A stretch of DNA of 64,000 bases from Methylocystis bryophila. Its GTDB lineage: Bacteria > Pseudomonadota > Alphaproteobacteria > Rhizobiales > Beijerinckiaceae. The stretch is from assembly GCF_027925445.1 (NCBI RefSeq), contig NZ_AP027149.1:2046001-2110000 (forward strand), read 5' to 3'. Shown piece by piece: positions 17,587 through 25,980 of the stretch. Each line of letters begins with the position of its first letter. The first letter of the stretch is position 1. A program made the position numbers and the translations under genes. The notes beneath the pieces are model-generated. The model searched no databases. It saw only the letters and a program-made list of their open reading frames with translations, and had not been told where the DNA came from.

Positions 17587-18333
17587 TTAGGCTTGGCCCT
17601 TGGCGGCGAGCTTCGGCGCGGCTTCCACGAGCAGCTTACGGAAGGCCCTCCACAACGGAAGGATCCGATCGTCCGCAGCAAGGTGGCGGCACAGCGCTCC
17701 GTGGCTGTCGCCGTCAAGAGCGACGTGAAGGACCAGGAAATGTCGGAAAGCCCCGAGCGAAGGCTCTTCCCAGTCGAGCGCCCGCAATATCGCGCCGAAG
17801 ACCCGCGGTAGCCCGCCGTCTTCGTAGCTCGACAGCGAGATCGCCCGGACGAAGGGCTTCAACCCGCGCACTTCGTCGAGATAGGCCCGGCCGAGACTCT
17901 CTAGGCGCGTCCGCTCGGCCGCCGCCAGACTCGACATGGCGACCGCGCGGCGCATGAATTCGTCATGGTTCATCTTCTCGCCTTCCCCGGCGACGCCCGG
18001 GTAAGGCGAGAGGTTGTCCGTGTCGCATTCCCCTTGCCGGAGCTCCAGGAGCCCAGGATCCGTGGGATAAAGGCCGCAGGCGATGTCGACGGCTTCGACG
18101 AACTGCACCGAGAAGTAGTAATAGGCGGCGCACACCGCCATGAGCTCCTCTCGGTTCAATGCCGACCAGTTTAGCCGCTCAATGTCATCGATGACCTCTT
18201 TATAGCAACTACGGTAGGAAGTCGCCGCGTTGGTCTCGTGAAGATTGACTGAGTGGTTTTCGTCCAGCATGGCCGGCCCTCCAGAGAGTGATACGCTTGT
18301 TCTTTTGCTTTGATGTTGAACTCTAAGATTCAT
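17587..18333 (-). CDS. Hypothetical protein, possible heme-oxygenase-fold iron enzyme
   Basis: A 248-residue soluble protein, not recognised as a named family. It has the helical make-up and spaced acidic/His residues of the heme-oxygenase-like iron enzymes: an E-rich stretch (LLELRQGECDTDN), then MNHDEFMRRA, and near the end FRHFLVLHVALDGDSHGALC, where His-x4-Asp-x2-His could be metal ligands. This assignment is inference from pattern only. Translation may start at the internal Met of MLDENHSVNLHE, about 21 codons in. It stands alone between the aas fusion and the sugar transferase, with a mosaic repeat on its upstream side. Confidence 0.55.
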   Translation of the reverse strand: MNLRVQHQSKRTSVSLSGGPAMLDENHSVNLHETNAATSYRSCYKEVIDDIERLNWSALNREELMAVCAAYYYFSVQFVEAVDIACGLYPTDPGLLELRQGECDTDNLSPYPGVAGEGEKMNHDEFMRRAVAMSSLAAAERTRLESLGRAYLDEVRGLKPFVRAISLSSYEDGGLPRVFGAILRALDWEEPSLGAFRHFLVLHVALDGDSHGALCRHLAADDRILPLWRAFRKLLVEAAPKLAAKGQA

Positions 18334-18361
18334 AGCCGACGTGGCGATTGAACGGGGCCGT

Positions 18362-18530
18362 TAGAGCATGTCCTTTTCGATCGTATGGAACACACACGAG
18401 CAAAAAGGACATGCTCTAGATCGCGCTACGCTCAGGGGAGCCGCCTGAGTACAGCAACGTGATCGAATATAAAAACGTAGAGCGCGCTTTATACGAAAAC
18501 CGGTTCACGGTTTTTGTATTGCGCGCTCGC
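18362..18530. repeat. Mosaic palindromic repeat, copy 1
   Basis: It begins with perfect 16-bp inverted arms, TAGAGCATGTCCTTTT (18362-18377) and its complement (18403-18418), around 25 bases. After it comes a module from GATCGCGCTACG to ACGTGATCG, then one with AGAGCGCGC and its complement around AAACCGGTT. These modules recur between other genes of the window in other orders. Confidence 0.75.
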
Positions 18531-18551
18531 TAAGGCAGCTAATATTCTATC

Positions 18552-19196
18552 TCAATATGCTTTTTCGTCATATACGCACAGAAATGCCGTCTTCAATATG
18601 ATCTCTAGGTCGAGCCACAAGCTTCCATCATTAATATAGCGAAGATCGAGCTCCACCCGTTTCCGGAGCTTTTCGATGGTGTCCAGCTCTCCGCGGAAGC
18701 CATTGATCTGAGCCAGGCCCGTCATTCCCGGCTTGGTGTAATGTCGGGCGGCGTAATAATCGACGATCTCTTCGAGGTTCTGCCCGTCGATCTTCGTAGA
18801 TAAAGCATGGGGACGAGGACCCACAATAGACATTGTCCCCTCGAGGACGTTGAACAATTGCGGCAGCTCGTCGATGCTCGTTCTCCGAATAAAACGGCCT
18901 ATCCGGGTGACACGGGGGTCGTCCCGCCGGGTCTGAGCCGCTCCGCGCCAGTCCGACAACTCATGATACATGGAGCGAAACTTCCAGACTTCGAAAGTCC
19001 GGCCGCCAAGCCCTGTGCGGGTTTGCCGGAAGAAGATCGGTCCAGGGGTTTCGATTTGAATGGCCAGAGCAACCAGCGCCATCAAGGGCGCCAGCAAAAC
19101 GAGCGCCACAGTGGCGATGACGATATCCTCGACGCGCTTTAGCCGACCAAAGCCGATTCCAACATGTGAAGCGATAACCTGATTATTCGTAGCCAT
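18552..19196 (-). CDS. Exopolysaccharide-initiating sugar transferase (bacterial sugar transferase family)
   Basis: A 214-residue polyprenyl-phosphate sugar-1-phosphate transferase that would load the first sugar onto undecaprenyl phosphate at the inner membrane. One N-terminal membrane segment (VIATVALVLLAPLMALVALA) is followed by the family motifs PIFFRQTRTG, FEVWKFRSM, RRTSIDELPQLFNVL and MSIVGPRPHA, then KPGMTGLAQING. It is the short, catalytic-domain-only form (ExoY/EpsL-like), without the N-terminal sensor half of WcaJ. No further glycosyltransferases or export genes are adjacent, so it is an isolated initiator here. The acceptor sugar cannot be told. Confidence 0.9.
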   Translation of the reverse strand: MATNNQVIASHVGIGFGRLKRVEDIVIATVALVLLAPLMALVALAIQIETPGPIFFRQTRTGLGGRTFEVWKFRSMYHELSDWRGAAQTRRDDPRVTRIGRFIRRTSIDELPQLFNVLEGTMSIVGPRPHALSTKIDGQNLEEIVDYYAARHYTKPGMTGLAQINGFRGELDTIEKLRKRVELDLRYINDGSLWLDLEIILKTAFLCVYDEKAY

Positions 19197-19942
19197 AAGG
19201 CTAAGCTCCTTCTGGGCGTGACCCCTAGGCGCAGCCCTATCGACGGTTCGAGGCTCTCGGCGACCAATCCCTGCGCAGCGCGCAAAACGCCGCGCCGGCG
19301 AGAAAGATCGGCTGGCTCAGTTCCTGAGCCGGGAGAAAGTTTCGAACATGGGCTTTACAGGCCCTCGACCGAACGACTGTGCGGTGCAGCACATCGCAAA
19401 ACCGGCGCCGGATTCAACACAGCAATATTCAATGACTTATGGTCGAGTATCAGCTTGGCGTCGTCGATTTGTGCAAATTGCGAAGCAGTTTGCTCGCCGA
19501 AATGCGTTTACTGATTCGCCGCGTCCGCAATCTAGGCCTTTTTAGGACGGCGTCACCTTAATTCGGCCCCAGTTTATACCGCAGATGTTTGCATTTGTCC
19601 CCTCTTATTTTTGTGAAACATCAGCGCTCATTTTGTGAAGCAGAGCCTTGGCAGGAGAAACTCGCGCGCGCCGGCGAGCTATTCGCCCATCGCCGGGGCG
19701 CTTTCGCAATCGCGAATTTTTGGGCCTCGCCGCCAACCCCCGGCCAGAAAGCGGGTTTGTTTGCTGAGCCTTGCTGCGCCCGTCGCGCCGCGCAGCGGCC
19801 CTTCCGGCTGGCCATCGCGCCAAATCAGCAGCTTGGAGCGAATTCCAACTGCTATAGCCTGTCAAATATTGCGGAATTCTCTATCGCGCGAAATTGGTCC
19901 CGGCGGAGCGAAAGTCGAGCCGAGGCTCAGTTGAACGCCGCT
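19197..19942. other. Gene-free region between sugar transferase and tyrC
   Basis: About 750 bases with no convincing coding frame and a lower GC content than its surroundings. It presumably contains the promoter of the minus-strand sugar transferase at its left end. A 16-base sequence, GCTTGGAGCGAATTCC (19831-19846), is also present at 17452-17467. No RNA gene or clear terminator was recognised. Confidence 0.5.
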
Positions 19943-20938
19943 CTACGCCTTCTCATGCGGGCGGCCGAAATCCGGCGCCGCCGTATCCTGGCCCTGCTCG
20001 ACGATCCCGCGACGGATCGCCCGCGTCCGCGTGAAGAGATCGAAGAGGCCCTCGCCGTCGTCGACCTCGATCATCCTCTGCAAGGCGGCGAGGTCCGCGT
20101 TGAAGCGCGAGAGCATCTCCAGAACGGCCCCCTTATTGTTCAGAAAAACGTCGCGCCACATGGTCGGATCGGAGGCGGCGATACGCGTGAAGTCGCGAAA
20201 GCCCGAGGCCGAGAATTTGATGACCTCCGATTCCGTCACCTTCTCGAGATGATCCGCCGTGCCGACGATGTTGAAGGCGATGAGATGCGGCAGATGGCTC
20301 GTGATCGCGAGCGCGAGATCATGATGTTCCGGCGTCGTGACCTCGACCTTGGCGCCGAGCCGCTTCCAGAACTCTGCTAGCGCATCCACCGCGTCGTTCT
20401 CGGCGTGCGGCGCGCGCTGCGAAAGGCTGGGAGCCACGTTGTCGGCGTTTGAGTGGTCACGCTCAAACGCCGCTTGGTCGATTGGCGTGAGGAGGCACCA
20501 GCGGTTCTTGAACAGAGTGGCGAAGCCCGCGTCCGGCCCCGAATATTCGGTGCCCGCCAGAGGATGCGCCGGCACGAAACGCACGCCAGGCGGCACATGC
20601 GGCGCGACCGCCTTGACGATTGAACCCTTGACGGAGCCGACGTCCGATAGAATGGCGCCGTGCTTGAGGTGAGGAGCGATGTCGCGCGCAATCGCGCCGC
20701 ATGCGCCGACCGGCGCGCAGAGAATGACGAGATCCGCATCGCCCAGCGCCTGCTCGACATCGCCGCTCGCGTCGTCGACGATCTCCAGCTCGCGAACGCG
20801 CGCCAGGACTCGCGGGGAGGAGTCGAGCGCCGCGATCTTGCGCACCGCGCAATGCGTCCGGGCGGCGCGCGCGATGGATGATCCAATGAGGCCGAGCCCG
20901 ATCAGCGTCAGCTTATCGAAGAGCGGCTCTTCATGCAT
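19943..20938 (-). CDS. tyrC: Cyclohexadienyl (prephenate/arogenate) dehydrogenase
   Basis: A 331-residue TyrA/TyrC-type enzyme that oxidatively decarboxylates prephenate or arogenate with NAD(P) in tyrosine synthesis. The N-terminal nucleotide-binding fold reads LIGLGLIGSSIARA (GxGxxG). The conserved segments DVGSVKG and PAHPLAGTEYSGP follow, and HHDLALAITSHLPHL in the helical dimerisation domain. The start is ATG 20938 (MHEEPLFDKLTLIG), which overlaps the end of hisC by eight bases; the longer open frame upstream is a read-through into hisC. It is the last gene of the chorismate mutase-hisC-tyrC operon. Confidence 0.93.
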   Translation of the reverse strand: MHEEPLFDKLTLIGLGLIGSSIARAARTHCAVRKIAALDSSPRVLARVRELEIVDDASGDVEQALGDADLVILCAPVGACGAIARDIAPHLKHGAILSDVGSVKGSIVKAVAPHVPPGVRFVPAHPLAGTEYSGPDAGFATLFKNRWCLLTPIDQAAFERDHSNADNVAPSLSQRAPHAENDAVDALAEFWKRLGAKVEVTTPEHHDLALAITSHLPHLIAFNIVGTADHLEKVTESEVIKFSASGFRDFTRIAASDPTMWRDVFLNNKGAVLEMLSRFNADLAALQRMIEVDDGEGLFDLFTRTRAIRRGIVEQGQDTAAPDFGRPHEKA

Positions 20939-22034
20939 CGGCGCCTCGCAGAAAGTCTCCGATCGCCGCCACCACGCGCGCATTGGCCTCTTCACAGCCC
21001 ACCGTGAGGCGCAGAAACTGCGGCATGCCATAGGCGCCGATCGCGCGCAGCACGAGGCCGCGCCGCGTGAGAAACCGATCGGCGTCGGCGGCGCGCCGTC
21101 CCTCGCTGTCTGGAAAGCGGATCGCGATGAAATTGCCCACGCTCGGCAGCGCCTCGAGCCCAAGATCGCTGATCTTCTCGGAAAGCCAGGGAAGCCACCG
21201 CGCGTTATGCGCGGTCGCGGCCTTGAGATGGTCGCTGTCCGCCAGCGCGGCGATTCCCGCCGCCGACGCCAGGCTCGAGACATTAAAGGGCGAGCGGATG
21301 CGGTTCAGCGTGTCAATCACATGCGCAGGACCATAGCCCCAGCCGAGGCGCAGGCCGGCCAAACCGTAAATCTTCGAGAAAGTCCGGGTCATCACGACAT
21401 TATCGCGAAGCCCGGCGAGCCGCAGGCCCGAGTCGTAATCCTCGGCCTGCACATATTCGGCATATGCGGAGTCAAGGACGAGCAGCGCGCGAGGCGGCAG
21501 CGCGTCGGCAAGCCGCTCGATCTCGCGATTCGAGAGATAGCTCCCGGTCGGATTGTTCGGGTTGGCGAGGAAGACGATTTTCGTGCGCTCGGTCACCTGC
21601 GCGAGCAGCGCATCCACGCTCGCGACGTAATTCGTCTCGGGCGCGACCTTCGGGACGCCTCCCGCCGCCAGGATGACGATGCGATATTCGAGAAAGCCGT
21701 ATTGGCTGTAGATCCCCTCGTCTCCAGGCCCGACATAGGCGAGCGCGAGCAGCTCCAGGATCTGATCGGAGCCGGCGCCGGCGATGATGCGTCGTGGATC
21801 GAGGCCGTGCCGCGCGCCGATCGCCTCGCGCAACGCCCGCGCGGAGCCCTCGGGATATTCGGCGATGGATTCAGCCGCCCGTCGTGCCGCTTCGATCGCG
21901 TGGGGCGAGGGGCCGAGCGGCGTCTCATTGGCGGAGAGCTTGAACACGCGCGCGCCGTCGGTTCGCGCCGCGGCGCTCTTGCCGGGAACATAGGCGTCAA
22001 TGGCGAGCACGCCGTCGCGAGGGGAAGGTTTCAT
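20931..22034 (-). CDS. hisC: Histidinol-phosphate / aromatic aminotransferase
   Basis: A 367-residue class I/II PLP aminotransferase of the HisC family. Visible motifs are KLSANETPLGPSPHAIEA near the N-terminus, AGAGSDQILELLALAY, FLANPNNPTGSYL (substrate and PLP contacts), the Asp-Tyr pair in LVLDSAYAEY, and the PLP-binding Lys in TFSKIYGLAGLRLGW. It transaminates histidinol phosphate and probably, given its place in an operon with chorismate mutase and tyrC, prephenate or aromatic keto acids. The length is normal. It sits 15 bases downstream of the chorismate mutase gene and overlaps tyrC. Confidence 0.93.
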   Translation of the reverse strand: MKPSPRDGVLAIDAYVPGKSAAARTDGARVFKLSANETPLGPSPHAIEAARRAAESIAEYPEGSARALREAIGARHGLDPRRIIAGAGSDQILELLALAYVGPGDEGIYSQYGFLEYRIVILAAGGVPKVAPETNYVASVDALLAQVTERTKIVFLANPNNPTGSYLSNREIERLADALPPRALLVLDSAYAEYVQAEDYDSGLRLAGLRDNVVMTRTFSKIYGLAGLRLGWGYGPAHVIDTLNRIRSPFNVSSLASAAGIAALADSDHLKAATAHNARWLPWLSEKISDLGLEALPSVGNFIAIRFPDSEGRRAADADRFLTRRGLVLRAIGAYGMPQFLRLTVGCEEANARVVAAIGDFLRGADA

Positions 22035-22049
22035 GTACGGCTTCCGAGG

Positions 22050-22910
22050 TCAGGGCTCTGGCGCGAAGACGCCCGCGCGCGCTTCATCCATCTCGAAACG
22101 CGCCGAATGGCCGCCGACTGGATCGATTTGCGCGGCGCCGAGATTGGCGTCGCCGAGCGCGGCGGGCAGGCGGGTGGCCTGGGCGGCGGGGAGGGCGACG
22201 AGGATCGAATGGCCGCCGGGGACAGGCGCGGCTGCGAGAATTTCGCCTTCGGCGGCGGCGACTGCGGCCGGCGCGTCATGCGTCCAGCGGGGCAGGGATA
22301 TAGAGAAGAGCGCGATGTCCTGGGACGCCGCCTCGGCGCCCGGCTTCGCGATGACAAAGACCGGGAGGCCCGCCGGATGATCCGGGCGCTCGACGAAAGG
22401 CAGGCGCGCGATGATCTTCGGCCCCGCATCGCCGATCAGGCGCAGCCACCAGGCGCCGTCGCCCGAACCGCCCGACGCGCGCAGGACGCCGAGATCGCCG
22501 CCCGAGGCGGCGACCGCCGAGATGACGGCGAGGGCACCATGATGCGGCGCATAGGGGACTGTGAAGCCGAAATGGAATCGCGCGCTGTCGCGCATCTGCG
22601 CGTCACCGCCTGAATCGTCGGCATGCACAGTATAAGGCGCCTGCACATAGGTGAAGGTCGAAACGATGACGCGCCAGATTCCTTCCACCGCATCGAGCGG
22701 CAGAAGGCCTTGGTGGCGCTCGACGAGCGCGCGCATCATCTGCGCCTCGCGATCCGGCCGAAAGGCGCAACCCGCGCCTTGGGCGCGCTTGACTTCGATC
22801 AGCCGGTGGATGATCTCGCCCCGCTCCATCAACAGCCGATGCATCGAGAGATCGATGCGGTCGATCTCCTGGCGCAGCTCGCTCAGCGCGTCAGCGGGGG
22901 AAGGGGGCAC
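22050..22910 (-). CDS. AroQ-type chorismate mutase with C-terminal extension
   Basis: A 286-residue protein. Residues about 8-95 form a helical AroQ chorismate mutase (LRQEIDRIDLSMHRLLMERG, then IEVKRAQG and FRPDREAQMMRALVERHQG) that would convert chorismate to prephenate. The remaining 190 residues resemble a degenerate prephenate-dehydratase/regulatory-like domain, rich in Ala and Gly, without motifs I can name. The arrangement ahead of hisC and tyrC is common in Rhizobiales and defines a tyrosine/phenylalanine branch operon. Activity of the extension is uncertain. Confidence 0.85.
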   Translation of the reverse strand: MPPSPADALSELRQEIDRIDLSMHRLLMERGEIIHRLIEVKRAQGAGCAFRPDREAQMMRALVERHQGLLPLDAVEGIWRVIVSTFTYVQAPYTVHADDSGGDAQMRDSARFHFGFTVPYAPHHGALAVISAVAASGGDLGVLRASGGSGDGAWWLRLIGDAGPKIIARLPFVERPDHPAGLPVFVIAKPGAEAASQDIALFSISLPRWTHDAPAAVAAAEGEILAAAPVPGGHSILVALPAAQATRLPAALGDANLGAAQIDPVGGHSARFEMDEARAGVFAPEP

Positions 22911-22944
22911 GGTCGTCGTCCTGCGGGCCGCATGCGGCGCCTTT

Positions 22945-23062
22945 GATCACGCTGCGTTCAGGCGGAATCGCTTGAACGCAGAAACGCGATCGATTCTTGA
23001 AGTTTAGAGCGCGATGGGTGCGAAAAGCCGGTTTCCACTTTTTCGCATCGCGCTCTAGAGCG
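22945..23062. repeat. Mosaic palindromic repeat, copy 2
   Basis: A module running from GATCACGCTGCGTTCAGGCG through a complementary arm (CGCTTGAACGCAG) to GCGATCGATTCTT is followed by a second hairpin, TAGAGCGCGATG to CATCGCGCTCTA, around AAAGCCGGTTTCC. It is nearly the same as the copy at 56672 and lies upstream of the chorismate mutase operon. Confidence 0.75.
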
Positions 23063-23099
23063 AAACCCTTGCGGGCAAGAACGGGCGCGGGGGCCGCGC

Positions 23100-23501
23100 T
23101 CAGCGGAACGGGGCGAGCGCGGGGATCGCCTCGATGATCTTGTCGACATTTTCCTTGCCGACCAGCTCCTCGGCATGGGCGAAGATCTCATGCGCGAGCT
23201 TCTGCATCTGGCCCATGCCAAGGCCAATGCCTCCAAGATGGCCGACGAGAGACATGATGTCGCCGGCCGCGCCGCCGATCAGGCCGCCGAGGCCCTCGAG
23301 CGCGCCGCCCAATCCCTCGGCGTGGGTGGAAGCGGCCGCGGCGATCGCTTCCTGCGATCCGGGGAGCTTCGCTATGAGATCGGCGACCGGTCCGTTGGGA
23401 AGCTCCCTTTGCAGGAAGGCGAGCACATGGCCGACCGCCGCCCTGGCGACGGTTTCATCGACGCCGATCGACTCGCAGATCCTCTTGATCAATGCTTCCA
23501 T
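23100..23501 (-). CDS. DUF2267-like small protein
   Basis: A 133-residue acidic-to-neutral protein beginning MEALIKRICESIGVDETVAR. It contains FLQRELPNGPVADLIAKLPG, a glycine-rich middle (GLGGALEGLGGLIGGAAGD) and a helical end GKENVDKIIEAIPALAPF. This layout matches the small DUF2267-type proteins seen in Methylobacterium-like genomes; the function is unknown. It has no membrane segment or signal peptide. It stands between lysC and a mosaic repeat, on the same strand as both neighbours. Confidence 0.7.
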   Translation of the reverse strand: MEALIKRICESIGVDETVARAAVGHVLAFLQRELPNGPVADLIAKLPGSQEAIAAAASTHAEGLGGALEGLGGLIGGAAGDIMSLVGHLGGIGLGMGQMQKLAHEIFAHAEELVGKENVDKIIEAIPALAPFR

Positions 23502-23601
23502 GAGACGATTCCTTATCGCTCGAACCGACGCCGGCCGCCGGCCGCTGTTTCCTCACCCTTCGCGCGCCGAAAGGCAAGGGCGCGGCGACCGAATTCCTCG
23601 C

Positions 23602-24837
23602 TCAGTCCTCGCCGTCGAGCCCATAGAGCGTATGCAGCGTGCGCACGGCGAGCTCCGTGTAGGCGGCGTCGATCAAGACCGAGAATTTGATCTCGGAGGT
23701 CGAGATGGCTCGGATATTGACACCCTTCTCGGCCAGCGCGCGAAAGCCCTTCGCCGCGACGCCGGCGTGGCTGCGCATGCCGACGCCGACGACGGAGACC
23801 TTCGCGACGTCCTTCGCGCCGGCCAGCGCGGCAAAGCCAATCTCGCCCTTGGCTTTTTCGAGAAGAGCGCGGGCGCGGTCGAAATCGCTCGCGGCGACCG
23901 TGAAGGTCATGTCGGTCATGCTGTCGTCCGAGATGGTCTGAACGATCATGTCGACGTTGATGCCCGCTTCCGCCAGCGGCATGAACACGCTCGCCGCGAC
24001 GCCGGGCTTGTCAATGACCCGGCGCAGCGTGATCTGCGCCTCGTCGCGCGAGAAGGCGACGCCCGTCACGACTTGCGATTCCATGATGTCTTCCTCCCGG
24101 CAGATCAACGTGCCCGGCCGCGGATCGTCCGGATCGTCGAAGGACGAGCGGACATAGGTCGGCATGTCGTGCTTCAGCGCCAGCTCGACCGAGCGCACCT
24201 GCATCACCTTGGCGCCGAGCGACGCCATCTCCAGCATTTCCTCGAAGGCGATCCGGTCCATTCGACGCGCCTTAGAGACGACTCGTGGGTCCGTCGTATA
24301 GACGCCGTCGACGTCGGTATAAATGTCGCAGCGCTCCGCCCCGATCGCCGCCGCGAGCGCCACCGCGCTCGTGTCGGAGCCGCCGCGTCCAAGCGTCGTG
24401 ATCCGGCCCGAAGGCTTGTGGATCCCCTGGAAGCCTGCGACAACCGCAGTCTCCTTACGTCCAAAGCCCTCGATAATCCCCTCGGGCTCGATCGACATAA
24501 TGCGCGCGGCGCCATGGGACGCGTCAGTCAGCACCGGCGTCTGCCAGCCTTGCCAGGAGCGCGCGGCGACGCCCTGCGCCTGCAATGCGATAGCGAGAAG
24601 CCCCGACGTCACCTGCTCGCCCGAGGCGACCACCGCGTCATATTCACGCATGTCGTGAAGCCGCGCGGCCTCTTTGCACCAGGCGACGAGCTCGTTGGTC
24701 TTGCCCGACATGGCGGAGACGACGACCGCCACGTCATAGCCGGCCGCGATCTCGCGCTTCACATGGCGCGCGACATTGTGAATACGTTCGACCGTGGCGA
24801 CAGAAGTGCCGCCGAATTTCATCACCAGACGGGGCAT
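23602..24837 (-). CDS. lysC: Aspartate kinase
   Basis: A 411-residue monofunctional aspartokinase, the first step of lysine, threonine and methionine synthesis. The catalytic domain begins MPRLVMKFGGTSVATVERI and contains VVSAMSGKTNELV and LGRGGSDTSAVALAAAIGAE. Two C-terminal ACT domains (from about VVTGVAFSRDEAQITLRRV and from AKVSVVGVGMRSHAGVAAKG) give feedback control by lysine/threonine. ATG 24837 was chosen because the family starts just before MKFGGTSV; an in-frame TTG at 24858 is the alternative. It is divergent from ubiG, a familiar pairing in alphaproteobacteria, with a repeat-bearing spacer between them. Confidence 0.95.
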   Translation of the reverse strand: MPRLVMKFGGTSVATVERIHNVARHVKREIAAGYDVAVVVSAMSGKTNELVAWCKEAARLHDMREYDAVVASGEQVTSGLLAIALQAQGVAARSWQGWQTPVLTDASHGAARIMSIEPEGIIEGFGRKETAVVAGFQGIHKPSGRITTLGRGGSDTSAVALAAAIGAERCDIYTDVDGVYTTDPRVVSKARRMDRIAFEEMLEMASLGAKVMQVRSVELALKHDMPTYVRSSFDDPDDPRPGTLICREEDIMESQVVTGVAFSRDEAQITLRRVIDKPGVAASVFMPLAEAGINVDMIVQTISDDSMTDMTFTVAASDFDRARALLEKAKGEIGFAALAGAKDVAKVSVVGVGMRSHAGVAAKGFRALAEKGVNIRAISTSEIKFSVLIDAAYTELAVRTLHTLYGLDGED

Positions 24838-25173
24838 GGGGACCGGACTTTGGGGCAAGAAGCGAATTGACGCAAAAGTTTAAGGGGCTCTTGCGATCGG
24901 GACCTCGCTCCAACTTTCTGATTTAGCGTTATTTTTTCCGCTCGAACGACGGGTCCGAGGGACAGGCGCCGCGCCCGGCGTCGCCTCGCCTTTGGCGAGC
25001 GCGCGCGTATATGTTACGGCGTCGCCGGCGCTGTCAACGGCGCTCTAGAGCGCGGCCCGAAAAAGCGGAAGGCGGCTTTTCGCGCGAATCCCGCTCTAAA
25101 CTTAAAGAATCGAGCGATTCCGCTCAAACGCAGAGAACGTGATCTAGCAGGACGCGCGGAGGGTTTTCGGAGA
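24838..25173. other. lysC-ubiG divergent intergenic region
   Basis: About 335 bases between divergent genes. It holds a short hairpin, CTCGCC-TTT-GGCGAG (24985-24999), and an inverted copy of the mosaic repeat (25041-25147). Promoters for both genes must lie here, but none could be assigned with confidence. Confidence 0.5.
25041..25147. repeat. Mosaic palindromic repeat, copy 3 (inverted)
   Basis: CGCTCTAGAGCGCGG, a CCGAAAAAGCGG/CGGCTTTTCGCG hairpin core and CCCGCTCTAAACTTAAAG are followed by AATCGAGCGATTCCGCTC and AACGTGATC. Read on the minus strand it has the same two-module order as the copy at 22945. It lies 26 bases upstream of ubiG. Confidence 0.7.
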
Positions 25174-25932
25174 ATGAAGGGGTCGCACGAAGTCCCGCGA
25201 GAGAATCAATCCAGCGTCGATCCCGCCGACGTCGCCCGCTTCAACCGGCTCGGGGAGCTGTGGTGGGACAAGACCGGCAAGATGGGGATCTTGCACGACA
25301 TCAACCCGATAAGGGTCGAGTATGTGCGCCTCCAGGCCTCGCGCCATCTCGGTCGCGAGCGGGACGCGGATCTGGCCGGGCTTTCGATCGCCGACATCGG
25401 CTGCGGCGGCGGCATATTGGCGGAGGCGCTCGCCGAGCTCGGCGCCAAGGTGACGGGCGTCGACCCCGCGCCGAACAACGTGGAGATCGCACGCCGCCAC
25501 GCGGCGAAATCCGGGCTCGACATCGACTATCGCAACACCACGGCCGAGGCCCTCGCCGCGACCGGCGAGAGCTTCGATATCGTCACCGCGCTTGAAGTGA
25601 TCGAGCATGTGGAAGGGCCGAAAGCCTTCGTCGCGACGCTCGCGCGGCTGGTGAAGCCGGGCGGCCTCTTGTTTCTCGCGACGATCGACCGCACCTTCAA
25701 GAGCTTCGTTCTGGCGATCGTCGGAGCCGAGTATGTCTTGGGCTGGGTGCCCCGCGGCACGCACAGCCACGAGAAGTTCGTGCGTCCCGATGAGCTGTCC
25801 GGCTGGCTCAGGGTGGCGGGAATGCGCGAGATCGATCGCGCCGGCATGAGCTTTAGCCCCCTGACGCGTCAGTGGGCCAAGGGCGCCGACACTGGAGTGA
25901 ACTATCTGATGGCCGCGAAGAAGGACGGGTGA
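25174..25932 (+). CDS. ubiG: Ubiquinone biosynthesis O-methyltransferase UbiG
   Basis: A 252-residue SAM-dependent methyltransferase that carries out both O-methylations of ubiquinone synthesis. The N-terminal segment VDPADVARFNRLGELWWDKT is typical of UbiG. The SAM-binding motif is IADIGCGGGILAEAL, followed by VTGVDPAPNNVEIARRHA and the post-motif FDIVTALEVIEHVEGP. The C-terminal part (GWVPRGTHSHEKFVRPDEL) is also conserved. The ATG at 25174 was taken as the start; the upstream region holds a palindromic repeat. It supplies quinone to the respiratory chain that includes the petABC complex nearby. Confidence 0.95.
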   Translation: MKGSHEVPRENQSSVDPADVARFNRLGELWWDKTGKMGILHDINPIRVEYVRLQASRHLGRERDADLAGLSIADIGCGGGILAEALAELGAKVTGVDPAPNNVEIARRHAAKSGLDIDYRNTTAEALAATGESFDIVTALEVIEHVEGPKAFVATLARLVKPGGLLFLATIDRTFKSFVLAIVGAEYVLGWVPRGTHSHEKFVRPDELSGWLRVAGMREIDRAGMSFSPLTRQWAKGADTGVNYLMAAKKDG

Positions 25933-25980
25933 GGATCGAGGCCCTTGTTCCCCCGCTCAGGCGAGGCTAAACAGGGGTCC

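Noticed and set aside
20679..22613. 644-codon open frame on the plus strand
   Set aside because: Antisense to tyrC, hisC and the chorismate mutase gene, all of which have clear family motifs. No family resemblance.
23134..24870. 578-codon open frame on the plus strand
   Set aside because: Antisense to lysC and the DUF2267-like gene; composition is that of a shadow frame.
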